Assembly (NCBI GenBank): GCA_009763385.1
Contig: CM019823.1
Coordinates: 167,988,302 to 168,052,301, forward strand
DNA length: 64,000 nucleotides
Direction: 5' to 3'
Source of the DNA: Coix lacryma-jobi var. lacryma-jobi
Lineage: Eukaryota; Streptophyta; Magnoliopsida; Poales; Poaceae
Position 1 is the stretch's first letter; each line of letters begins with the position of its first letter. Positions 11,285 through 20,672 of the stretch are shown here, piece by piece. Both the position numbers and the translations under genes were made by a program. The notes under the pieces are model-generated. The model saw nothing but the letters and a program-made list of their open reading frames with translations. It had not been told where the DNA came from and ran no database searches.

Positions 11285-12913
11285 AAATATTAGAGAGAGG
11301 AGAGAGAAGGGAAGGGGGTAGAGAGAGAAAGGGGGCAGTTGCAGTGGTTAACAACCCTCTGCCAGAGCGCAAGAAGGAATCATTTCACCTCAGTGGCAGG
11401 TAACAAACACCACTTAGCAGCAGGCTCTTGCTTCCGTCTTGCCCTTTTGCTTCCGCCTCCTGCCCTTAAAATCTTTCACCACCCCCTCCCGTCGCGGTCA
11501 AATTTGCGATCCATACTTGGGAGGGCAAGAAACCGAGCTCTCCCTCCGATGCCCACCAACGTCAGGTAATTCTGCAAAAAAGGGAAAGAAAAAAAAGATC
11601 ATCTAGCAGGTATTGAGTTCTTGGATTACTTCAAGGTGTTCGTCTCCGCTTGCAGGTGAAATTGGTGGCCGGCCTCTTTGAAGTTGAAGGGTTCATGTGA
11701 TTCCTCGGCGGGGTAATTTTCAGGTAGTTATTGTCTTGAACTTGAACATCTTGGCACCTGTTCCTTTCAAGATCTTTATTTACACCACCTCGTTACACGA
11801 TGGAGTAGTCAAAGGTCGTTGCTTTCGCCCCCCTGCTCTCGGAAAGCTTTCAGCACTGCCTTAGTTATTTCTTGCAGATCCTACCCCTGCCCTGCCAAGC
11901 CATCTACGCATTCAAATAGCCTCACGCTCTCACCAGTTCAGCTTTGCCTTCTTTGCCCCCTTCCTGCTGTGTGAGCTTTGACGCGAAAGTATTTCTCCAA
12001 GCTTTCATTTCACATTTGCTGTTCTTTCCAAGATTATGAAGAAATTATAAAGTGATCGATAGCCCTCTTTGGAGGCAGCTTCATGTTTTCCGTGCGCTCC
12101 TGAAGATGCTAGTCCTGTGGTTTTACTCATCCAAGTAGGTCCCTTAGTTTAATTTCTCGGCAGCATTACTAGAGCTCTTTTAGTTTCTTATTAGGGGCAA
12201 CTACCTAAAGGAGACTACACTTCTTGGTTGGTTCCAAACTTGTTTGCGTGTTCTTCATCTGGTGAAACATGACCCTTTTCGTTCAAGCTCCATGGTACTA
12301 GTGTGGTACATGCCTGGTTCTTGAAGATTTGGTAGCTTTTCCTGTTCCCAATTAGCTTTGGTGTTTTTAGTCTTTTAGGAAGAGCCGGCTCTCTTCCCAT
12401 CTCATTCACTTTGCTCCAAAAGACTCAGTTAGCGAGTGGTGTTTGCTTAATGATGGGGTTATTTCTCCTGTGTCTCTTCCTTTATGCCCTGGGTTTAAAG
12501 TTTCACTTTCTGGACTGTGTGCTTCTTTAGACTGTTCCAGATTTGGTTTGTTCCCAAAGGCTATGGATGAAGCATGTCTTCTCCAGCTGTAATGCAGTTC
12601 CAGCAGGCCTTTGCCTGGACGGTGGATGGTTCTTTCGCCCGTCTTTTTATCTGTAGTTTGGGATAGCATGGTTGTTCTTGAAGGGACCAGTTGCTTTTCA
12701 GCTTTGTTAGGGTTACCAGTTCAGCTGGTACTATTTTCCCTCAACCTCGAAGCTCAAACAAACGAGTTGATCAATATTTACTCTATTGTACCTAGTGCTA
12801 TTTGAATTTGTGTCCTTTGGGGGCAATGTAGTAGTCGTTTCATTCCTAGTGTTTACCTTCTATTTATCTTGAATAGGTGATTGACGAACGTTGGTGTTTC
12901 TGGACAATTGGAG
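11285..12913 (+). promoter_or_regulatory. Probable GA-rich promoter edge and spliced 5' leader of the bHLH gene
   Basis: A GAGAGA-rich stretch at about 11292-11335 is followed by transcribed-looking sequence. A good donor (CAG/GTAATT) lies at 11566. Acceptors lie at about 11655, 11722 and 12876 (TGAATAG), before the coding ATG at 12914. A long 5' leader with one or more introns is likely. Several short upstream ATGs are present, one at 11549 in front of the donor. Transcript data would be needed to fix the exons. Confidence 0.35.
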
Positions 12914-14600
12914 ATGTACTCAGGCCAACAATCTGATCAAGGTCCTAGTGCAAATAGTGGCAGAGAATTTTCCGAGGCAAATTGGAATTCTTTCACAATG
13001 CATCAAAAGATGGCTTATAGTGGACAGTATGGGTTTGGATCTTACGGCATGGGCTTGGAAGATAGACGGGGGTTGTATCGATCTTCATCTGGTTAGTTTT
13101 TTTTTATCATGTTGCCAGGTAGATCTTTCTGAAGGTGACAAATTCTGCAGTTAATAGAAACAATAATAATTCTCGCAGGTACATTGAGTCAGGACATTCA
13201 AATGAGTGATGAGCATAGTGGAGGTGTGAAGAAGAGGAAAGGAATGGAGGACTGTGTCACGTTGTTGCATGTAAGATTTCTTGTTGAGCTCACTTCCTCA
13301 CCTAATCTAGATGTTTGAAATTATATGTTGATGGTTTCTTATGGTAATGACCGACTGTCCTGTAATGGTTGGCTACAGAATACAGGTGATCAACAAACAG
13401 AAGGTTCATCTCAGGCAGAAAGGAATTCAATAGAAGAGGGGAACAGAAAGATTTCGCCAAAAATGCAAAGCAAGGAAGATTCTTCTGATGGTGATGATAC
13501 TAAAGAGGACTATGTTCATATCCGGGCAAAGCGAGGCCAAGCCACTAACAGCCACAGCCTTGCAGAAAGAGTAAATTTCTCTCTTGTAATAAGTAAATAC
13601 CAGTTCAGTTTGCTTTATTAGCTTTACTCACATTTGATGTTAATGAAACTCTGCAGCTGAGGAGAAAGAAGATAAGTGAGAGAATGAAGCTTCTTCAAGA
13701 TCTTGTTCCTGGATGCAGTAAGGTAACCTCTCCTTTGTTTGGTACACGCAACTTCTCAAAGACTCCTGTAGTCCACACATTACAAATTTCTTTCGAACAG
13801 ATCACTGGCAAGGCAGTCATGCTCGATGAGATTATCAACTATGTGCAGTCATTGCAACGACAAGTCGAGGTAGTGTTAGTGCATCTGTAGTTGAATTATT
13901 TTGGAATATGTGTCATGTGTGGCACCTTGTTAATATATAATCCAGTATTCTAATACAATTTCGAACTTGCAGTTCTTGTCAATGAAACTTGCAACTGTTA
14001 ACCCTGAGCTTGGCTTTGACATTGAGCAGATCATATCCAAACAAGTAAATCCACCCACTCAATCATTACACTATATCTCCCTCTAGGTGTTACTTTAGCT
14101 ATGGTTTACTCAAAAAAATGTAAATTGTTGTTTGCAGATGATGCTTTCACAAGACAGACATCTTGCTTTCTATGGAGTTGATCCGGGATCAAGCAGCCTT
14201 ACTGCTGCATTTAACCAAGGAATCATACAGCCAGAAATGATGTGCAACATTTCCAATCCTGTTGATGTTTTGCATGGAACTATTCACGACATGTCAACAA
14301 TGAACCAGGTAATTCCAGTTTATTTCATGGCATGCAGGTTCACATTTATCTGATTGAAGAGGTGATGAGGGCTTCTGTGAACCTTGAATCCAGATACCTT
14401 CTATGTGGGAAGGACTTCAGAATATGCCTCAGATGAACTTCAACCCTGGTGTGGCAGCCGATAGTGGCACCAACAACTCTGGTATCTATATGATCCTCTC
14501 TGTTCTCTTCTCTGAAAAATACATATGTTCCTAGCAATCCATCCATCTTACAGAAATGTTCCTTCTGTGCTCCACAGGCTCCATGAAGATAGAACAGTGA
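12914..14600 (+). CDS. bHLH transcription factor (subgroup XII, bHLH74/CIB-like)
   Basis: Nine exons close in frame to 316 residues: 12914-13091, 13179-13270, 13379-13570, 13657-13722, 13801-13869, 13973-14044, 14138-14308, 14394-14481 and 14578-14600. The DNA-binding domain is split over exons 3-6. It has a basic region ending ATNSHSLAERLRRKKISERM (about 145-164), helix 1 MKLLQDLVPGC, the loop SKITGKA, and helix 2 VMLDEIINYVQSLQRQVEFL. His149, Glu153 and Arg157 form the H-E-R triplet of G-box (CACGTG) binders. The following LSMKLATVNPELGFDIEQ block is typical of subgroup XII (bHLH74/49/62, BEE and CIB relatives). The N-terminal part is Gly/Ser/Asp-rich and of low complexity. A nuclear, dimeric regulator of growth or flowering genes is inferred from the family. 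The ATG at 12914 was chosen because the frame upstream has no ATG. Confidence 0.9.
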
Positions 14601-15629
14601 GCTGCTGTCTAGTAGCTCTGAAATTGTTCTAGAATCACTGAATCATCATAAAACGCTTGCGGGATGTTTTTTGTATAGCTGGAGGCCTAACCATTCATGC
14701 TGGTTTCCTTCTGTTGCTCCCATAATGTATGGCACATTGTTTATGGTATGGCATATGAAGGATCATGTACAGCTGGAGCTGAAAAACTGATTGCACTGTA
14801 AATTTCTGTTGTGCTTTGGCCTGTCGAAATTGGGATGGAAGCCTAGTATCATCCATGAAATCCAAGGGCAGAAGCTTGTTGGGACTTGGGACCAGGTGCT
14901 GAATACTGATGGGGCCTAAACGTACTAAATGAGTGTACTAATAGAATGGAATCGTAGTAGGTACAAAAATGCAGAGTTTGAAGCCAGTGGCTTTGTCAGA
15001 AATTCCATGGAACGTGCATTGTAATGCAACAGGTTTCATCATGCAATGGAAGGAAGCTCATTATTGTTAGTACTTTTTATTTCAAACGTGTGCTCATAAT
15101 TTTAGTAGAAATAGTAGGAGATTGCTATATTTATGTTACCACCAAAACAGTAAAACTGTTACGAAATCAATTAGTGCGCAGCAGCCGCTGGCACTGGGCT
15201 GCAACCCGATCCTTTTCTTTTCCTTTGTTTTTTCTGAAGATTTATCTGCTAACCTCACTGCACCGGCTAGTTAGGTGGCAGACGACGGTGCTATCTCTAG
15301 TGGTTTTGTTTTTCCTTTTTCCGTCAGTTTCGAAGTTGATAAATGGGCAGAATTTATATTTAGAAAAGAAGAAGGGGTTTTGTTCACCAAGCTAGGACAG
15401 CATGTTACTCGTCAGTGAGTAAACGAAGGCAGCACATGTGCCTGGTGGAGTGGTGGTTTGTATAATTGTATTCGCTTTAGCTTGTATTAGATCTTATGCA
15501 ACACAAACCAATACAAACGATTAGTGTTCTGAAGAAAAGTTTCTTGTTTTTATTAGAGGCAAGAGGTGAAGAATGCTACTTTGTACGCGTGCACAGCTTC
15601 ACCTGAGCCAGGCCCACAGGGATCAGATT
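14601..15629. other. 3' region of the bHLH gene and spacer
   Basis: Probable 3' UTR to about 14.85 kb, then unique AT-rich sequence. A short open frame at 15024-15395 shows no family features. No gene is supported. Confidence 0.5.
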
Positions 15630-18183
15630 CTTTTCGAGACCGTGCCCCACGTATTTCATTAAGAGGGAATAGAGTTTTTCGGCAGTACAATAGGAGAAGG
15701 AACCGCGTGTTGGTAATGAGGATTACCAACGCGCGCCAAAGAACACATTAGTCAGATATTACATAACTTGATTTTGCTACCCAAACAACCACCGCCCATC
15801 AACACAACAGCGGCAACAGCTCTCGCAGGGAGGAGTACCCTGCACACACCCACGCATTTGCCTCGTCGACCACCAAATGGAGCAGGCCTTGCACCGTACC
15901 AGCAGCAGAGTTAAATACCCTGTTGTTCCTTTCTTTCCACAGCAACCACCCAACCAACAGCACCATGGAGTCAAAGCCTTTCCTAGCATTGGAAGGCACT
16001 CGTTTCCTTGACTGGAGCCACCACGAAAAGAAGTGTTGTTGAACCGGCCTGATGATCTGACCCAAATGTAGTCTTGCGAGAATGATCGCCCAGACTTCCC
16101 TCGTGAATACACAACCCAACAGCAGGCGGTCCATCGTTTCCCTATCCTGATCACACAACGCACAGGTATCTGAATCTTGCAAACCATGGCGCTTCCGACG
16201 GTCTGCTGTCCAACAACGCTTGTGCAAAACCAGCCAGTAAAAAAACTTCACTTTCGAAGGCGCTTTAGTGCTCCATAGCTGTTTAGCACCCAAAGGTCTT
16301 GTGCTTGTCTGAAACAAAGCCTCATAAGCAGAGGCTGCAGAATACAAGCCATTTGATGTCCATCTCCACAAAAGCTTATCCGGAACCCCAACCTGCAGCA
16401 CAACATCCTTTACTAGCTCCCAGATTTCAACATACTCAATGAGCACCATCGCCGATAGGCCACCCACAATGTCACGAACCCAAGTGTTGTTCATCAGAGC
16501 TGCTGCCATTGTCCGCCTCCTACCCACTCTTGAGATCGAATTATAGAGAGCAGGCGCAACCTCCTTGATGGCCCTTTTAGAACCCAGCCACTGATCATGC
16601 CAGAAAAGAACGGAAGCACCATCGCCAAGCACCCACACGGTAGAAGCTTGGAAGAAAGCTAGCTCCACCGATTGTGGTCTGTCAGGGAGACCATCCCAGT
16701 TGATCCCCTGCTGAACGCTTCTCCGCCATTGCCACCTGAGCCTGAAAGCTAGGCCCAGCCTCCTGAGATCCGTCACACCCAGCCCACCTAGCTCTCGCGA
16801 CCTGCAAGCTATTTTCCATGCGACCCGACAACGACCAGCTGCCACAGATGACGAGCCAGCCCACAGGAAACCTCGGCGCAGCCTATCAATAGCCAGGATG
16901 GCCCATTCAGAGAGGCACAACACAATCGCCGTGTGAACCGGAATGGACGATAGAGTAGAACGCGCCAGCGTGGTCCGGCCCATTTCATTCAGTAAATTGC
17001 CCTTCCAGCCTGGAATACGCCTAGCCACGACATCCACAAGGTATTGCTCCTGCGATCTTCTCAACTTCCTGACAAAAAGAGGCACCCCAAGATATTTGCA
17101 AGGAAAGTCAGCAATTTGGCACGGGAAACTCTGATGCAGCACCAACAGATTTTCCGGCGAGCAAGCTAACGGTGTGGCAACACACTTAGCCATGTTTACC
17201 ATGAGCCCTGACGCTTCGTGGAACAAGTCCAGACAGCTCCTGAACACAGAGAAGTCCTGTTCCGTGCGAACAATGAAAAGAACAAGGTCATCCGCATAGA
17301 AAGACGCTCTGTATTTCATCCGAGAACATGGCAAAGGAGAGAGGAACCTTCCCTCATCCAACCATCGAATCATCCTGTTCAGCACGTCCATCACAATAAC
17401 AAACAACATCGGAGACAGCGGATCCCCTTGACGCAAACCTCTAGCATGGCAGATACGTCTTCCTGAGCTTCCATTAAGCATAATACGAGTACTAGCTGTA
17501 GACAGTAAGGCCAAAATCCAATCGCACCATCTGGAGCTGAAGCCAACATGACGCAAGATCTCCAATAAAAAGACCCAAGAAACCGAATCAAAAGCCCGAG
17601 CGATGTCAACTTTGAGCAGGACACAGGGCTTACGTGTTTTGTGAATTGCTTTAGCCGAAAGCTGAACTGCATGGAAATTATCATGGATGCATCTTCCCCT
17701 GATGAATGCTGACTGATTCGGAAGAACCAACTTGTCCAGAAAAGGTGCAAGCCTCAATGCCAGACACTTTGAAATGAGCTTCCCCACGTTGTGCATAAGG
17801 CTGATCGGACGGTAGTCAGATATTGCAGTTGGCGCCTCTTTCTTTTGCAAGAAAACCATGTATGCATCATTTACTAGGTTCAGGCTTCTGTGATCCAGAG
17901 ACCAAAAGGCATTCATTGCTGCTAAAATGTCAGACTTGATCGCGTCCCATGCCACCTTAAAAAAGCGACCTGTGAACCCATCTGGACCCGGCGCTTTGTC
18001 GTTTGGAAACTCCTTGACCACGGCCCACACTTCGGCCTCAGAGAAACAATCATCAAGGCCCACTAAATCAATCGGAAGCAGCCCCAAAGACAGAAGATTT
18101 AACCTTGTTGTTCTCTGAAAATCGGTGTCAATCAAAGGGTTATAGAAATTGAACAGCGCCTCTGCCGTCCCACTCTCCTGCAC
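15630..18183 (-). mobile_element. L1-type LINE, 5'-truncated
   Basis: The body is the reverse-transcriptase half of a plant LINE read on the minus strand. Its 3' UTR ends CTTAATGAAATACGTGGGGC...GTCTCGAAAAG near 15630, which matches plant L1 tails (TTAATGAAAT...CGAAAA). The endonuclease half and ORF1 are absent. The break is at about 18184, where unrelated Ty3/gypsy-derived sequence on the other strand begins. No clear target-site duplication was found. Confidence 0.8.
15799..18183 (-). CDS. LINE reverse transcriptase (ORF2 fragment) with C-terminal zinc-binding domain
   Basis: An uninterrupted frame of 794 codons. It contains the LINE RT signature: KAPGPDGFTGRFFK (63-76), YRPISLMHNVGKLISK (124-139), the first catalytic Asp in KVDIARAFDSVSW (191-203), GLRQGDPLSPMLF (249-261), the catalytic FYADDLVLFI (295-304) and KYLGVPL (about 364-370). 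The C-terminal quarter has the zf-RVT pattern, with WSTKAPSKVKFFYWL, then CxxC in TCALCDQDRET. The apurinic endonuclease domain of a full ORF2 is missing, and the frame does not begin with ATG (the first codon is GTG), so this is a fragment and not a host gene. Absence of stops over 2.4 kb suggests recent insertion. Confidence 0.85.
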   Translation of the reverse strand: MQESGTAEALFNFYNPLIDTDFQRTTRLNLLSLGLLPIDLVGLDDCFSEAEVWAVVKEFPNDKAPGPDGFTGRFFKVAWDAIKSDILAAMNAFWSLDHRSLNLVNDAYMVFLQKKEAPTAISDYRPISLMHNVGKLISKCLALRLAPFLDKLVLPNQSAFIRGRCIHDNFHAVQLSAKAIHKTRKPCVLLKVDIARAFDSVSWVFLLEILRHVGFSSRWCDWILALLSTASTRIMLNGSSGRRICHARGLRQGDPLSPMLFVIVMDVLNRMIRWLDEGRFLSPLPCSRMKYRASFYADDLVLFIVRTEQDFSVFRSCLDLFHEASGLMVNMAKCVATPLACSPENLLVLHQSFPCQIADFPCKYLGVPLFVRKLRRSQEQYLVDVVARRIPGWKGNLLNEMGRTTLARSTLSSIPVHTAIVLCLSEWAILAIDRLRRGFLWAGSSSVAAGRCRVAWKIACRSRELGGLGVTDLRRLGLAFRLRWQWRRSVQQGINWDGLPDRPQSVELAFFQASTVWVLGDGASVLFWHDQWLGSKRAIKEVAPALYNSISRVGRRRTMAAALMNNTWVRDIVGGLSAMVLIEYVEIWELVKDVVLQVGVPDKLLWRWTSNGLYSAASAYEALFQTSTRPLGAKQLWSTKAPSKVKFFYWLVLHKRCWTADRRKRHGLQDSDTCALCDQDRETMDRLLLGCVFTREVWAIILARLHLGQIIRPVQQHFFSWWLQSRKRVPSNARKGFDSMVLLVGWLLWKERNNRVFNSAAGTVQGLLHLVVDEANAWVCAGYSSLRELLPLLC

Positions 18184-18343
18184 TGTTTACATAATCAATC
18201 AAGCGAGTTTAATGTGAATGTTTTAGCTGGGAGGAGGTGCTTCCTGTAACAGGATCAAGAGGGGAAGCGAGTACATCTTGGCATTCCAGATCCATGTTCA
18301 GTAAACAGTCAAGGATCTGTCCAGCTGTTTAACTAAAAGGAAT

Positions 18344-18778
18344 TTGCTGCATAAGTTGCTTCAGCAACAGTTACAGCGTGCACAGCAAAGAATGAAGCAT
18401 CAGGCTGATAAGAACAAAATGGGCAGGGAGTTTCAGGTGGGGGACACGGTGTATTTGAAGCTACAGCCTCACATTCAGTCGTCTGCAGCCTTTGGCAGCA
18501 AGAGTGGGCTCGGTTGCTTACAAATTGGCCTTACCATCCTGCTCAAATCCATCCTGTCGTCCATCTACTCAGGTATAATTGAATCGGTAGATGCAGTTGC
18601 TACTGATCCCATTGTTGCAGTTCTGCCTCTTCAGGTTCTGTCGGTCAGTGTGGTTCAGCAAAGTGGTGCCCTTAAAGATCGTGTGTTGGTGGAAAGGGCG
18701 AATTTGCCGCCACCCATGGCTACATGAGTCCACGCTGCCCCACAGCTTGGGCTTAAGCTGTTGCTAAAGCCGGAGGGA
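18344..18778 (+). pseudogene. Ty3/gypsy integrase C-terminal fragment
   Basis: The plus strand encodes LLQQQLQRAQQRMKHQADKN followed by REFQVGDTVYLKLQPHIQSS. This is the standard end of a Ty3/gypsy integrase before the GPY/F or chromodomain region. After that the similarity is broken: internal bases are lost, though VSVVQQSGALKDRVLVERAN-like tail sequence can still be followed. The upstream pol is absent, cut off by the LINE sequence. A polypurine-like GGAGGGAA directly precedes TGTCAAG at 18780, as expected before a 3' LTR. Confidence 0.75.
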
Positions 18779-18779
18779 A

Positions 18780-19176
18780 TGTCAAGAGAAGGCTGGCTGA
18801 TGGCAAGAAGCTGAAGATTGTCTGAAGCGCGGGAGATAGAACTTGTATGTTGGGTACTTGTTGGTTCTTGGCCTTGACCAGGTCGGAGATGTTGTGTTGC
18901 CGGCAGAATATAAGCCCGAGTGTAGGAACGGAGATCGCTAATCTCATTCTTCATGCTATTCCAATCCCTTCCCCAGATTCTTCCGAATTCTATCCCGAAT
19001 TCATAAAGTTCGTGATCGACACAGGCGTGGTTCTTTGCGGAAATTCAAGGATCTTTGCGGAAATTCAATGGGGGAACACAGGGAGGGAGGCGACAACTAA
19101 AATGATACACTTTATGAATTTAAGATAGGCGTTAAATTCTAAGTCGAATAGCATTTCCAATTGCTTCAAAATAAAT
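18780..19176 (+). repeat. Probable decayed 3' LTR of the Ty3/gypsy remnant
   Basis: Begins TGTCAAGAG right after a polypurine tract and integrase-derived sequence. The far end is not recognisable. It contains a short tandem repeat of CTTTGCGGAAATTCAA at about 19033-19072. The assignment rests on position only. Confidence 0.4.
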
Positions 19177-19186
19177 AAAAGGGTCA

Positions 19187-19983
19187 TTTTTTGCGGCCGC
19201 CGCCCCCAGGGCTTAGGGCCTGTACTGCTGCCGCCACCGCCGCCGCCATCTTCGTCACCGTTGGTCCCCCTCCCTCCCCTCCGGTATCTCGCCGGAGGTC
19301 GGAGAGAGTGGGGATCCATCGTTTTTAATAAGTTTTCCAGTAGATCGAGTCATATAGAGTTAGAGTTTCTCCATGCCAAAGATCTTGGTATTGGAGGTGT
19401 ATTTCCTCCTCCTCCTTCCCGGCGACGGCGAAGAGGTAGTGTGGATCCGGTCTCTCCATGATGGCTTTGTTGAAGATGAGGGCGACAACTTCGGCGTCAA
19501 CATCTACATCGACAAGACAACATGGAGACTTTTGTTTCCGGGCTTCGGCATCAAGACGGAGATGATGTCGCCGCCATGGAATAATTTTCTCCGGTCTCTT
19601 CTTCGTTTTGTTGTGGTTGGATCTGGCCACGATGAAGGACTAGGGAGAATAATTTTTAGATCCGTCTTCCTCATTCTTCAGTGGCAGAAAGAAGAAGGAA
19701 GACACAAGGAAGAAGAAGTTTCTCAACTCCGCCTGCAGGAATGTTGGCCGTCCGTTGGGTATCTGTTCTCAGGCCGAAAACAATTGTTGCCGAGCATTTG
19801 CCTGTGCGGTCATCTATACGAAGCGTCAAACAGGTTTGAATTTGAGAGTTTGAGCCTTTCAAAGCGTGGGTATAATATAGATGAGAATCAGTTTCTGGAT
19901 ACATGTTTTTTCCAGAGTATTTGTAATACGATGATGTACCCAGCTACAATTTAATACAATTCTTCTTTCGTCTAAAAAAAAAA
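19187..19983 (+). mobile_element. Poly-A retroposon with target-site duplication
   Basis: A ~800-bp insert ends TTTAATACAATTC...CTA followed by 14 A residues. It is flanked by a direct repeat AAAAGGGTCA at 19177-19186 and 19984-19993. The 5' part is GC-rich (GCCGCCACCGCCGCCGCC) and the 3' part is AT-richer, as in plant L1-derived or other non-autonomous retroposons. A 193-codon frame (19373-19954) runs through most of it but matches no family I know. It could be a LINE 3' end or a processed copy of an unknown transcript. Confidence 0.6.
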
Positions 19984-20006
19984 AAAAGGGTCAAAACATC
20001 CTCAGT

Positions 20007-20447
20007 GTCTCCCAAGAGACACCCCAAGGGTGCAGTTACAGTAGTAATTAGAATTAGCAGCTAATCATAGGATTAGCTCATAGGATTAGCAGTTAATCAC
20101 ATCAACAAAGGGGCATGTCCTTTGGACGCAACTGCTGTTGAAACCCTTGCTTTGTTCTCTTGACTTATAAACCAATTTTAATTCATACAAATCAGTTGGG
20201 AAATAATTTTTTTCTTGCAACAAATTAACCATACAAATAAATAGAAACTACTTTAAGTCTTATCAAACAAAGCCATAATATCATCTTTAATTGATCTCTT
20301 AAAATTATATATTATACTTAAAGGGGTGCGTTGTACGGACACTCTTTCATCAACAGTTACATCCAAAGGATGCCCCTTTTATGACGCAATTAACTGCTAA
20401 TCCTAATTACTAACTGCACCCCTGAAGGGGTGCCTCTTGGGAGAGAC
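20007..20447. repeat. Large foldback MITE
   Basis: The left arm (GTCTCCCAAGAGACACCCC, then GGTGCAGTTAC..TAATTAG) and the right arm pair as an imperfect inverted repeat over roughly 130 bp. That stretch includes the shared AAAGGGGCAT.CCTTTGGA block at about 20108 and 20360. About 441 bp. It stands 14 bases from the preceding retroposon. Confidence 0.7.
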
Positions 20448-20672
20448 TTTTCATAACATGCATAATTAATATGCCGCAGGGATGAATCTCCTCAAATATC
20501 ATCTCAACGTCAATTTTAGCATTTTGAACTGTAACTATTACAAAATCATTTGTTTACATTAAAAGAAATACATGCTTATAACTTATTGCGACTTAGCAAA
20601 GTCTACGACGAGCTTCACCACCTCATTTCTAGCAAAGTTGCAATACAGTATAGAGAGATCAATCGTCAAAAT

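Noticed and set aside
15799..18183. LINE RT frame as a functional host gene
   Set aside because: It lacks an ATG and the endonuclease domain, has LINE-type 3' UTR features and abuts other transposon debris.
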